A stretch of 64,000 nt of DNA from Ashinkailepas kermadecensis (lineage: Eukaryota > Arthropoda > Thecostraca > Neolepadidae): NCBI GenBank assembly GCA_034440615.1, contig JAOTOM010002665.1:1-64000 (forward strand), given 5' to 3'. The notes under the pieces were generated by a model. That model did not search any database and had not been told where the DNA came from. It saw only the letters and a program-made list of their open reading frames with translations. This document shows positions 11,694 to 21,619 of this stretch, piece after piece (position 1 is the stretch's first letter; the number at the start of each line of letters is the position of its first letter). Made by a program: the position numbers and the translations under genes.

Positions 11694-14600
11694 CTGCAGG
11701 TCATACTGAACGCACCGCGTCGGTGGTTAGCATAGTTGTCCTCGCGTGGTGCAACTTCACGTCGGGTTGGTGTGAAGTAGGTGTGTAAAGCCTTCTCTTC
11801 GATTCTGTTAAATCTCTTCGAGAAAGCGCATTGCAGACTTTACGCTGTGGACAATCATTCAACACAACTGACATAAAAGACCCTGGACGTGGTGAAATCC
11901 TCAGTGGAATTGGAAGGCCACATTCTAGCAGTATCAGAAACATAACAAGAGCATATAAGGACTGAGCGTCATTGCGCTAGGGTCAACGTCATGTTATATA
12001 GAGAAGTGAAGGTAATCGTAAATGCCGTTTCGGTTCGCTGTAAATCATTCAGAGCAAATGGCTGCACGCCTTTTACGTGAAATCGCAGCCATTTTTGGCA
12101 GTCCTACCGTTTTCTCCAGAACACAAAAAGCTCGGTTACTTTGGTGGCGTGTTCTCCAGAACACAATACGTACGGTGACTTTCGTAGCGTTGAGAGTTTT
12201 GACGAACTTCTTCAGATATGGTCTGCGTGATCTTCTGTTCACCTCGTCTTGAACATGCTGCACGAGCTGCTGATAAGCTGGATCGTGTACATTCACGTCT
12301 TCGGTACCTGAAGTAGAGAGATTATCTGTTCACCAATTTGTTGGTACTCAGAAATCAGCCATGTTTTAGTTTTCCGGACGACGTGCCAATAAATCACCAA
12401 CATTTTATCCTTAAAAAATAACTACCTGATCCCTTGTGTGGTTTATTTCCCTTTTTCGGCAATGGCCCGCCACATATCACGATAGACAGTTTCAAGCCAG
12501 AGGTTCGACCTCGAGCCGATTTTAATCTCTGTATTCAGCATTGGGAAGGAGTTCACTGCTACTCGCGCTGATCACGGTGTGACAATTTGACACCGGCGGG
12601 GTCGTACACTGTCGTTACTTACTCTCCGGGTACTTGAGGTACGCCGGCCCGTACGGGTGTATCTGGCGCTCGTCACACTGGCCGTTGGCACACTCTGGCT
12701 GTCGCTGTGTGGTGCAGCTGACGCTGTTGAACTGCAGCGGGTGTCCGGGCCTCTGACGGGCGCGCACCTGGGGACACAGCAGTGTAACTGCAGCGGGTGT
12801 CCGGGCCTCTGACGGGCGCGCACCTGGGGACACAGCAGTGTAACTGCAGCGGGTGTCCGGGCCTCTGACGGGCGCGAACCTGTGGACACAGCAGTGTAAC
12901 TGCAGCGGGTGTGCGGGCCTCTGACGGGCGCGCACCTGGGGACACAGCAGTGTAACTGCAGCGGGTGTCCGGGCCTCTGACGGCGCGCACCTGGGGACAC
13001 AGCAGTGTAACTGCAGCGGGTGTCCGGGCCTCTGACGGCGCGCACCTGGGGACACAGCAGTGTAACGCGTCGGCGCACCTGAGGACACAGTAGTGTAACA
13101 CGTCGGCGCACCTGAGGACACATCAGTGTAGCGCGCCGGCGCACCTGTGGCGGGGTAATGACAGGGTAGCTGAGGTCTGACTTTGACGAAGCCTGGCAGA
13201 GCAGAACAACTTCGTCGGACTTGTGATATTAATGTTAGCGTATCCTGGCAACCGATTGTACAGGCTCGACATGGACAAGACGCAGTAGGTAGCTGAAGAT
13301 AGCTATGATATGGTGGAGAGATTTATATTTGTGGGTAACTAAATACAGGTGTAGCAAAGTTTTTCAATGCTGGGAAATGTAAGTCCCATTTTAGACGCCT
13401 TCTCAGTGGCAAGAAGACAAAAAGCGTGCGTTTTGTTGGGATAGCTAATTCAAATGCATGTAGCCCGGAAAGCCGTTATTGATTGGGAACATGGGACATG
13501 TCGTTTTCGTGGGAGCATGCATGCCACACACCCTCCCCTTGTCTCCAGTCTATGAACGCAGTGTTGTGGTTGGATCAGTTTGCCGAGTTAGCAATCACAG
13601 GTATTTTCAATGTAGTGCTTTCAGTAAGCTAATCAGAAGCTGAGTGTAACTTCAGAATGAGGGACAATATGCGACTGTGAGGAGCGATGGATGAAAAATC
13701 AGAAGGTGCAGAGGGAAACGGAGAAATGCCATCTTGCCGCCTTACCCGACAGTTAGAGAGCGGATGGTTTCCAAGAGCCGAACAGGAGTACCGATGAGCT
13801 GTGGTGTTCTTTGCACATTTTGACACACCCAAGACAAACTCAAAGCGGTAGTTGATCTCGGCAATTGTCTGAAATCAAGGAGAATTGTCAGACGTTCACA
13901 GGCGGCACGGTGCCAGTCTGACAACTCGCTCTGTGGGAGAGGTTATCTCTACAAAGATTGGTCCGAACACATGCGAAGGCTCGGTGCCACACTCTCTAGA
14001 TGCACAATAACTGAACACAAGCAAAGGCAAATAAAAATCGTGTCTCCCGCGAGAGTAGTTCGGCTATAATGTCTAGTCAGCCCTCAGTCAGAGTCGAGGA
14101 GTGTAAGTAAGACTCCATACATCACAAAAAATCAACAGCATTAGGCGTTTTACCGCTATTGCGGTATTAATTCAGCAGGTAGGTTCATGTGCCAAGGAAA
14201 TACGTGCCCCTTGCTGTGACTGCATTTGCACCCACGAACAGATATAAAGCACAATCGCTCTGCTAGACAGAACAATGCCGGCAGTTGTCATTTGCACCCA
14301 CGAACAGATATAAAGCACAGTCGCTCTGCTAGACAGAACACTGCCGGCAGTTGTCATTTGCACCCACGAACAGATATAAAGCACAGTCGCTCTGCTGGAC
14401 AGAACACTGCCGGCAGTTGTCTGTCTGACAGGACAGTGTTACGACAGTACAGCCTTATGTGAATATAATAATGCTACTTACTAATAATGTCTGTCTTATA
14501 GCGAACTAGACCGACTGGTACTACTAGGCTGGTAGCCGTTGCCTGTCCAACAGGGACAATGGGCTGGCCCGATTATTACCAGGCTGGTAGCGGACTGGCA

Positions 14601-17600
14601 TGACCTTTGCCTGTCCAGCAGGGATAGCCGGCTGGCCGGGTAAGTGCAAGCCTGCTTGCGGACTGCGCCCCATTGCTCTTGGAGTATCAGAGCAGCATCA
14701 TAGCTGCCAGTTCGGCAGAGGACTGGCCTAGATGCTATCTGGGTGTCAGGGACCTGGTCCGGCCACTACCTAAATGGCAGGAGTTTGGTCCGGCCACTAC
14801 CTGGATGGCAGGAGTTTGGTCCGGCCACTACCTGGATGGCAGGAGTTTGGTCCGGCCACTACCTGGATGGCAGGAGTTTGGTCCGGCCACTACCTGGATG
14901 GCAGGAGTTTGGTCCGGCCACTACCTGGATGGCAGGAGTTTGGTCCGGCCACTACCTGGATGGCAGGAGTTTGGTCCGGCCACCACCTGGATGGCAGGAG
15001 TCTGGTCCGGCCGTTACCTGGCTGGTGGCGGACCGGACGTCGGTGATGACCAGCCGCTGCGACCGGGACCGCTCCTGACTCTCCAGGAAGTCGTGCAGTA
15101 TCTTCTGAACGCGAGGATGTGCGACGTTCAGCGGTACTGCAACACGCCGTGGCAGGTTCAGTGTCCGGCCCGTCAGGCCGGCGTTAGTTCAAATAAATGT
15201 GAACACCGGTTTCTGTAAATAAATAAAAAAAGAAGAATTGTTTTGCTGGATTGGGATGGACGACTGTTTTCAGAGGGTATTGGGATTTACGATTTTGCCA
15301 ATATATACCCTGTTTTCTGTCCGTATCTTGGTACTAGTACGCAAATAGCAGGATGTCAAATGCCTTCGCTCTTTGTGGATTAAACACACATAGCTTTTTC
15401 CTTTCATCGGACGACCTAATATGCAGTATTTGCTTGCATTGTCTCCAACAAATTAATCCCTTATTTATACCTCAAGCAGCCTACCTTGCAGAATAGATAC
15501 GCGTATTGTGCTGCCTTCGAGCGTGCTCTATGTCGAAGCTGCGTTTTAGTCACGTGCACCCCCCCCCCCCCATAAAGTTTTCCGCGAATAGTGAAAGAAT
15601 GGCGCGCAGCAGCGCGCCGAAATTTGGCATATCTTTTCTCACATCAATTTGACATGGTGTGTCAAAATTTTGAGGTCAGGTCATCTAGGGTCAACGAGTT
15701 AGTCAAGGTCAAGTGAGGTCACCTCCAAAAAAGTTCAACCAGTCGTCCCGCTTTAACGGTTAAAGATATTCTAATGAAACTTTCAGCGTTTGCTTATGTT
15801 TAGGGATGAAACAAAACGCACTAGAGGAATCTTTCATTTCTTCGTTTTCGATTACTTACTGGTTTTGCATATTTGCCCATTAGAGCTAAAATCGAAGATT
15901 CTGGCTAAAGTAAGCATTTTTATGAGAGCAAGATGACTTCGAACAACGTTCTTCGGTCGGCTCTACCCATCAGAAAAAAAAAATTAAAGAAAATTGAAAT
16001 TCAAAATTTTGAAGAAAAAAAAACAAATAATTGGGTCCGCAACATTTTAGGGCCATGGTCGATTTCGCCTTCCTTTTCTGATTCCAAATAATTTTTGTTT
16101 TATCAAATATTCCCCAAAATGAACTCTCCAGAGCCAAAAACATGATGTAAGTCGTGAAAACCTAGGCCCTCTAGTGACGTCACTTTTGGGGGATACAAAT
16201 TTGTGGGTGGTGTCGGGCCCTACTCGTCGAGCGCTTTCCGATGACACCTCTTTCGTTTTTGTGCGACGGTTAGTTTGGAGATTAGAGGGGGGTTGTATGA
16301 CCCCCACCCCACCCGAAACAGGGTGTGAGGATATGACCAGAAAGATGGGAAGGGTTAACAACAATTCGGTTATTGAAGTTCCATCTGTATTACAGACGTG
16401 CTATCCTTGTTCCTTCATAATGGACACCATGCATGCAAGTATTGCTGTGTTGTGCATATACACTATCCACGTAACTTCCCACCATTCGACCCGGACACAC
16501 CACGGCGGCATGTTTGGCGTCATTCATCGACTCGGACTCGGCGAACGCGGGCATCTGTCGTCCGAACACACATCGTAAGCCGCGATCAGCTTGTCAAGCA
16601 GCACACTGCGATGCAGCCTCGTGGTGGCTGTGATAACGCTCGCCTCACACAATCGATGGGCCAGTTCATCTGCCATAGCAGAGTGTGTTAAGCAATAGCA
16701 AGTGAGTCTCTTATTAAGTCTAAACGCTTTACAACTTTATATAGGGTGTACCTAGCAGTGGATTCAGCACCTTCCTTCGGGATGTGATACTGATGAGATT
16801 GTCTATGGTAGCACAATGGGTATGATGGGAGGAGTTTGTAATTGTTGAGTATATTATGCAATAGCAAGTGAGTCTCTTATTAAGTCTGAACGCTTTATGA
16901 ATTTGTGTGGGATGTGCCTAGCAGTGGATTCGGCACCTTCCTTCGGGATGTGATGCTGATGAGATTGTCTATGGTGGCACGATGGGTATGATGGGAGTAG
17001 CTTGTGATTGTTGAGGGTGTTATGCGGTAGCAAGTGAGTGGTGCTAGATAGGCTGGGATATATAGCTTCCTAGGAACTTGGGATAAGGGATTGATTGGGG
17101 TGAGAGTATGTACATTTCTAGTACCTTTTCTAGATAGGCTTAACCCAGATAGGCCCCTGTGGCTCTTATTAAGCCTTAATACTTTATGACTTTATGACAT
17201 GTGTAGGTACAGTGACTTTACCCTGACCAGTGACCAGCGGGAGTGACAGCCACTTCAAGACTGTAAGTTTTGGGCAGCAGTACCCTGACCAGTGACCAGC
17301 CCACCTTCCAGACTGTCGAAGTTGGGGGCAGCAGTACCCTGACCAATGACCAGCCCACCTTCCAGACTGTCGAAGTTTTGGGCAGCAGTACCCTGACCAG
17401 TGACCAGCCCACCTTCCAGACTGTCGAAGTTGGGGGCAGCAGTACCCTGACCAGTGACCAGCCCACCTTCCAGACTGTCGAAGTTTTGGGCAGCAGTACC
17501 CTGACCAATGACCAGCCCACCTTCCAGACTGTCGAAGTTTTGGGCAGCAGTGCCCTGACCAGTGACCAGCCCACCTTCCAGACTGTCGAAGTTGGGGGCA

Positions 17601-20600
17601 GCAGTACCCTGACCAGTGACCAGCCCACCTTCCAGACTGTCGAAGTTGGGGGCAGCAGTACCCTGACCAATGACCAGCCCACCTTCCAGACTGTCGAAGT
17701 TTTGGGCAGCAGTGCCCTGACCAGTGACCAGCCCACCTTCCGGACTGTCGAAGTTGGGGGCAGCAGTACCCTGACCAGTGACCAGCCCACCTCCCAGACT
17801 GTCGAAGTTGGGGGCAGCAGTACCCTGACCAGTGACCAGCCCACCTTCCAGACTGTCGAAGTCACGGCCGGCCCGGCAGCCGGCCGAGCTGCTGGTCGTC
17901 TGACCGTCCGCCTGCCGGCCGCCGGCGCCCTCCAACAGCTGCATCACGTGCTGCGCCTCGGCGCTGGCGGCATGTCGCTGCAGCGGCGGCGCGGCCGGCA
18001 GCGGCTGCAGCTCGGCCGGCTCGGCCGCCGGCTGCCGGCTCCGCTGCTTCATGATGACGGCGTCCAGGCCCATCAGGATGTCGAGCAGACTGTCGCCGGG
18101 CTCGATGGGCGCGGCCGTCGCCGGCGGCGCATCGGTGGGCGGCGACGCGGTGGCGGCGGCGAACAGGCCGGCGAGCGCCGACACCTCGGCCGGCTCCACC
18201 TGCCGGCCACCGGGCGTGTCATGCGTCAGTCAACACCCTAGCACCGACACCTCGGCCGGCTCCACCTGCCGGCCACCGGGCGTGTCATGCGTCAGCGGGC
18301 ATCCTATCCTGCCGGTCAACGGGTGGGTCACGCGCCAGTGGGCACCCTGTCCTGCCGACCACTGGGCACTCAGGGCAGGTCACGCGTCAGTGGGCACCGT
18401 ACCCTGTCTACCGCCGGACAGGCCACGCATCAGTGGGCACCCTACCCTGCCTACCGCCGGACAGGCCACGCGTCAGTGGGCACCCTACCCTGCCTACCGC
18501 CGGACAGGCCACGCGTCAGTGGGCACCCTACCCTGCCTACCGCCGGACAGGCCACGCGTCAGTGGGCACCCTACCCTGCCTACCGCCGGACAGGCCACGC
18601 GTCAGTGGGCACCCTACCCTGTCTACCGCCGGACAGGCCACGCGTCAGTGGGCACCCTACCCTGCCTACCGCCGGACAGGCCACGCGTCAGTGGGCACCC
18701 TACCCTGCCTACCGCCGGACAGGCCACGCGTCAGTGGGCACCCTATCCTGCCGGTCGCCCAACCGGTCGCGCGCCAATGGGCACCCTGTCCTGGTGACGG
18801 CAAGTCAGCGACGCTGGCCGAGCTGGCCAATCGGCACGGTGACACCGTGGCACCTGGCAGAGGAGATACATGGCTCGGTTGGTCATAGTGACACGATCAG
18901 CATTTGCAGCTCTGCTCTACCGTTGGGTCGTGTACAAGATGTTCGCTGGCAGCATCCGTGTCGGTGACTAAAGCGATTTCAAACGATAGAGTGGTTCAGG
19001 AGTTACCTAAGAAAAAACATATCGGGTGGCCACCCCACCCCCTCTTTCCACACGCGCTGCAAGGGCTTAAGCCCCGCCAAGCTAAATGATAGTCAATAAG
19101 CTGTAGTCTTTCTGATGCTGGCAGTTGTTGGGCTGCCAGTATCAGGAAGATAAATTTTGCGAATCCCGCTCGAAGAAGAACAGTTCTGACGCTAATCTTT
19201 CAGAACAAAGCAGGCTGATGAGTGTATCTTTCGGAACAAGAGCAACATCGGGGAAAACCTGCCTTTTCGAAGAAAAAGCCAACGGCCAAGCGCCTCGTTC
19301 GGAAGTGTGTCCATTATAATCAGAAACCCCTGTGTCCATTGCTTTCGAAACGTCATCATACATGACATCAAATTAACTACGTTAGGTCACGCTGGCTTAC
19401 ATCATCTGCGTCATGCTAAGTTTTGAAAAGCGATGCAATCCGCATCTGGAAAGAAGACCACCACTGCGTGGACAGGCATATCCCTCAGGGCGAGCGCTGC
19501 ATCACGAAGCTGCATGTTCGGTCCGCGAAGCAGCAATGCGGCAGGCTCGGCGTCTGCAAGGAGGCGGCGGCCGGCGGTCGCGTCGCACTAGCCTTCCGGT
19601 GGAGGAGCAGCTCTGTGTTGGCACGGTGTGGCTGATGCAGCATCTCCACGGCGTAGATGACGCGCTCGGCGTCCTCGTCCACGTAGCAGAGCGTGAAGGC
19701 CGGCACCGGCCGCTCGCACGAGGTGGAAGCCAGCTCCAGCGTCAGGAAGAACTTGATGCCGTTCACGACCTGCAGCGTCAGGGATGTGGGCCCAAGAGTG
19801 GTGGAAGACCACCGCCGGTGAGGCTCAGGTTTAATTTTGCTGAAGAAATATACAGGTCGATTCATACACTACTTCCCAAGCTCTAAGATGTGTGAAGATT
19901 TGGACCAATGGTTCTTATGTTGTTTCAGCTCATCATTTGATTACGAAGGACACTTTAAATATCTTCTTCTGAAATCATAACATGCCGTATTCATCACAGC
20001 TTGCTACGCGTTTGCAATCGTTATCACATGCACATTGCATACATATTGCAACCGTATACCGTTCTGCTATCTGCCACCTGGCAATTTCAAATTCTACCTC
20101 TGAAAGTCAGCCCCAGTCGGGAACCACCCTGGGGATGACGCCAGTCGGCAACCCTCGATATGGATCACCCCTTGGTGACCGGTGTGCTCACCTGCTTGCT
20201 GGCACGGTACACCTCCGTGACCCGGAAGGTGTAGCGGCTGTCCAGTTTGTCCTCCAGCAGCTTGGCGGCCATGTTGGCCACTCTGCGCAAATACGCGCCG
20301 TCGTGCAGGATTGGTGTCACGCAGCCAAGGCAGGGCGCCGTCTGCGGACTCGGGCAGGACAGGTCAGGTCACGTCACGTCAGGTGAGGTGCTTCCGGCTT
20401 GATTGGTGTCACACATTCGAGACAGGACGCCAAATGTGGACTCGAGTCAGGCAAGCAAGGTGGGGTCACATCACGTTAACCGCGCTAGGCCACACTGGCT
20501 TACATCATCTGCATCGTGCTGAGTTCCGACAAGCGAGGAGTGGTAAATTGAAGTTAGACGTGGCCAAGTTCAATACTGTAGAGGTAAGCATGGTCCAGCT

Positions 20601-21560
20601 ATGCATGGTCAGGCCATCTCCGGCCAGTCTGTAGCCAGGGGTGCAGCTATGACCTGCTGAGGAAATCACATTACGTCACGCTGGCGCAGCTGAAGCTAAA
20701 TGCCACGAAAAGAGATAGGTTCAGGTGACACAGGACTGCCTTGGCATAATCAGGACGGCTCGGTGGCCTCTCTTCACGAAGTTGATTGCTCAGACCAGGC
20801 CGGTCAGCTAGAAACTGGACGCCGAACAGATCTGCCATCGGGATGGTAACGCACCACGACGGCATCGCCACTGTGCGGAACAAATGCGTGCTGTCGATGC
20901 GGGTGCGTCCGGCCTCACCTCGGCGACTATGATGGACTCGACAGCTGGGTGGCGCTCGACGGCCGGCAGCGGCACCTCGTTCTCCTCGGGAGACGCGCCG
21001 GCGCCCGCCGACGTCTGCTCCGGGTGGTCGGCGAGGTCGCCGAGGTCGGGCGCCGCTCCGTGCTCCTCCTGCCGGCCGGGCGGAGTGGGATCCACCACCG
21101 TGACGCCCGTCAGCTGGACCGGCACCACCACTGTCTCGGCGGTCGCGGTCGGCGCTGGCTCCGGCTCCGGCTGCTGGTCGGTTGGCGTGGGGTCCGTCAG
21201 TTGGGCCGGCACCACCACTGTCTCGGCGGTCGTGCTGGCCGCTGTCTCTGGCTGCCGGTCCGCTTTGTTGAGCAGGTCGGCGAGCGACTGAAACAGCTCG
21301 TCCATGGTCTCGGCGTCGCCGATGTCGGCGCGGACCGACTCGGACTGCAGCCGGCCGGGCAGCGACGGCGCCTCTTGCTGGCCGGCGGCCGCGTCGCTCA
21401 TCATCACCTCGTCCTGGCCGGCGGCCGCGTCGCTCATCATCACCTGGTCGCCGGAGCCCTCGACGCTCTCCTCGGCCGACGACAGTGGCGGCGGGTGGCC
21501 GCCGGCCGCCGCCAGCAGCACGAGCAGCAGCAGCGCTGCGTGTCGGCAGCACATGGCCAT
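11460..21560 (-). CDS. Secreted multidomain cystatin-like protein (three domains, eight exons)
   Basis: Exons in transcript order: 21560-20919, 20341-20192, 19769-about 19593, 18199-17845, 15136-15018, 12767-12623, 12307-12174, 11693-11460. All junctions except the exon 3 end have GT and AG ends and compatible phases. The product has a signal peptide (MAMCCRHAALLLLVLLAAAGG), an acidic linker, then three cystatin-like domains, each split by a phase-0 intron at or near the first inhibitory loop. Domain 1 keeps the loop as Q-VVNG (canonical QVVAG) followed by FFLTLELASTSC. Domain 2 has Q-VRAR, and domain 3 has EIVEQ before LYSLTLRFVDTQC. Cystatins inhibit papain-like cysteine proteases, so domain 1 could be inhibitory and the others look degenerate. 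Linker junctions are phase 1, as expected for duplicated domain modules. Size is about 650 residues. The exon 3 donor and any extra exon between 17.8 and 19.5 kb are uncertain. Confidence 0.75.
12174..12307 (-). CDS. Cystatin-like gene exon 7 (start of domain 3)
   Basis: The acceptor CTACTTCAG|GT completes a split Ser codon from exon 6, and the donor is ACC|GTACGT. The exon reads TEDVNVHDPAYQQLVQHVQ... then PYLKKFVKTLNATKVT, the helix and first strand expected of a cystatin N-terminal half. No other frame across this stretch looks coding. Confidence 0.75.
12623..12767 (-). CDS. Cystatin-like gene exon 6 (end of domain 2)
   Basis: The acceptor CCCCAG|GTGCGC gives VRARQRPGHPLQFNSVSC. It has the same length and the same cysteine position as VVNGIKFFLTLELASTSC of domain 1. 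It continues with ECANGQCDERQIHPYG and ends CCGGAGA|GTAAGT, a strong donor in phase 1. The first 36 nt of the exon and its acceptor form the proximal unit of the 56-bp tandem array. Confidence 0.7.
12732..13150. repeat. 56-bp tandem array containing the exon 6 splice acceptor
   Basis: Six units of 55-56 bp start at CTGCAGCGGG (12732, 12788, 12844, 12900, 12956, 13011), followed by about three shorter diverged units of about 33 bp. On the minus strand each unit carries a pyrimidine-rich tract and (C)CCCAG|GTGCGC, the same as the real acceptor. The most 3' unit is used by exon 6. Confidence 0.9.
14225..14420. repeat. 66-bp tandem repeat, three copies
   Basis: Units begin at TTTGCACCCACG, 14225, 14291 and 14357, and are nearly identical. 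They lie in the intron between exons 5 and 6 and are not at an exon edge. Confidence 0.9.
14762..15017. repeat. 31-bp tandem array copying the exon 5 splice donor
   Basis: About eight units of 31 bp (GGCCACTACCTGGATGGCAG...). On the minus strand each has ATCCAG|GTAGTGGCCGGACC, against the real exon 5 donor CAGCCAG|GTAACGGCCGGACC. The array starts immediately downstream of exon 5. Confidence 0.9.
15018..15136 (-). CDS. Cystatin-like gene exon 5 (start of domain 2)
   Basis: The acceptor TTGCAG|TA takes a one-base remainder from exon 4 (GTA, Val), and the donor is CAGCCAG|GTAACG in phase 0. The exon reads PLNVAHPRVQKILHDFLES then RLVITDVRSATSQ, matching the helix and VT-E/D-V-x-x-A strand of cystatins. 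The donor is followed directly by the 31-bp array that copies it. Confidence 0.75.
15555..16354. repeat. Dispersed 0.8-kb repeat, copy 1
   Basis: Sequence from about 15575 (CGAATAGTGAAAGAATGGCG) to 16354 matches 52725-53488 over the whole length at high identity, in the same orientation. It ends AAGGGTTAA. Its left end has lost the terminal segment seen in copy 2. It lies in the intron between exons 4 and 5 and contains no recognised protein. Confidence 0.85.
16690..17205 (+). mobile_element. CR1-like LINE 3' end, 5'-truncated, with internal duplication
   Basis: This matches, in inverted orientation, the 3' UTR region at about 45690-46025. A block beginning AGCAAGTGAGTCTCTTATTAAG occurs twice (about 16695 and 16865). 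The element ends with TTTATGACTTTATGAC, an 8-nt tail repeat like the other LINE copies here. No RT remains. Confidence 0.65.
17275..17865. repeat. 54-bp tandem array at the exon 4 splice donor
   Basis: Eleven units of 54 bp (GGGCAGCAGTACCCTGACCA...). On the minus strand each encodes 18 residues in the exon 4 frame (FDSLEGGLVTGQGTAAPN) and carries GGAAG|GTGGGC or GGGAG|GTGGGC. Because 54 is a multiple of three, every copy of this donor has the same phase. The plus strand is also open. Confidence 0.9.
17845..18199 (-). CDS. Cystatin-like gene exon 4 (linker)
   Basis: The acceptor GGCCGGCAG|GTGGAG opens a 118-codon Ala/Pro-rich segment containing SLLDILMGLDAVIMKQRSR and HVMQLLEGAGG, similar in style to the MDELFQSLADLLNK linker of exon 1. 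The first donor, GGAAG|GTGGGC, gives phase 1, matching exon 5. The frame stays open through the eleven 54-bp repeats down to about 17255, so the exon could end at any repeat donor. Confidence 0.6.
18241..18765. repeat. 43-bp array plus a duplicate of the exon 4 acceptor
   Basis: A 51-nt stretch spanning the exon 4 start and acceptor (from 18179) is repeated identically from 18245. About nine units of 43 bp then follow from about 18385 (CCACGCGTCAGTGGGCACCC...). The unit resembles the acceptor flank, sharing GCGTCAGT....ACCCTA and a CCGCCGGAC/CCGGCC core. Confidence 0.85.
19593..19769 (-). CDS. Cystatin-like gene exon 3 (end of domain 1, QVVNG loop)
   Basis: The acceptor CTGACGCTGCAG|GTCGTG joins Q of exon 2 to VVNGIKFFLTLELASTSC, giving a near-canonical QVVxG cystatin loop. 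FTLCYVDEDAE then RVIYAVEMLHQPHR follow, the last resembling the second hairpin (QPW) region. The 3' end is uncertain: a GC-type donor (CGGAAG|GCTAGT) at 19593 gives the phase exon 4 needs, but no good GT donor was found; the frame stays open to 19485. Confidence 0.65.
20192..20341 (-). CDS. Cystatin-like gene exon 2 (start of domain 1)
   Basis: Exactly 50 codons between acceptor GTCCGCAG|ACG and donor AGCAAGCAG|GTGAGC, phase 0 at both ends. TAPCLGCVTP is followed by RRVANMAAKLLEDKLDS and YTFRVTEVYRASKQ, a textbook cystatin helix and first strand that ends immediately before the VVNG of exon 3. Confidence 0.8.
20403..20460. repeat. Diverged second copy of the exon 2 acceptor region
   Basis: TTGGTGTCACACATTCGAGA... 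from 20403 aligns with TTGGTGTCACGCAGCCAAGG... at 20311, which spans the exon 2 acceptor. The copies share GATTGGTGTCAC, CAGG.CGCC and GGACTCG.G.CAGG. They lie about 92 bp apart. Confidence 0.6.
20919..21560 (-). CDS. Cystatin-like gene exon 1 (signal peptide and acidic linker)
   Basis: The first Met at 21560 (or Met at 21554) starts a clear signal peptide: CCRH, then a Leu/Ala core, then AAAGG. The rest of the 214 codons is acidic and Ala/Thr/Pro-rich, with internal repeats (VMMSDAAAGQ twice; AETVVVP.QLT twice). The donor GCCGAG|GTGAGG is phase 0, matching exon 2. I saw no TATA box near the start. Confidence 0.75.
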
Positions 21561-21619
21561 CGACGGTCCGCCGTCAGGAGTCTTGCCCAGCCTGTCACCA
21601 AGTGCACGCGCTGTCAAAC

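Noticed and set aside
12732..13150. CRISPR-like array
   Set aside because: Units are contiguous without unique spacers, in a eukaryotic intron; it is a tandem minisatellite.
17270..18241. Plus-strand 323-codon ORF opposite cystatin-like exon 4
   Set aside because: It is the complement of a 54-bp repeat plus exon 4; the minus strand has splice sites, phase agreement and domain context.
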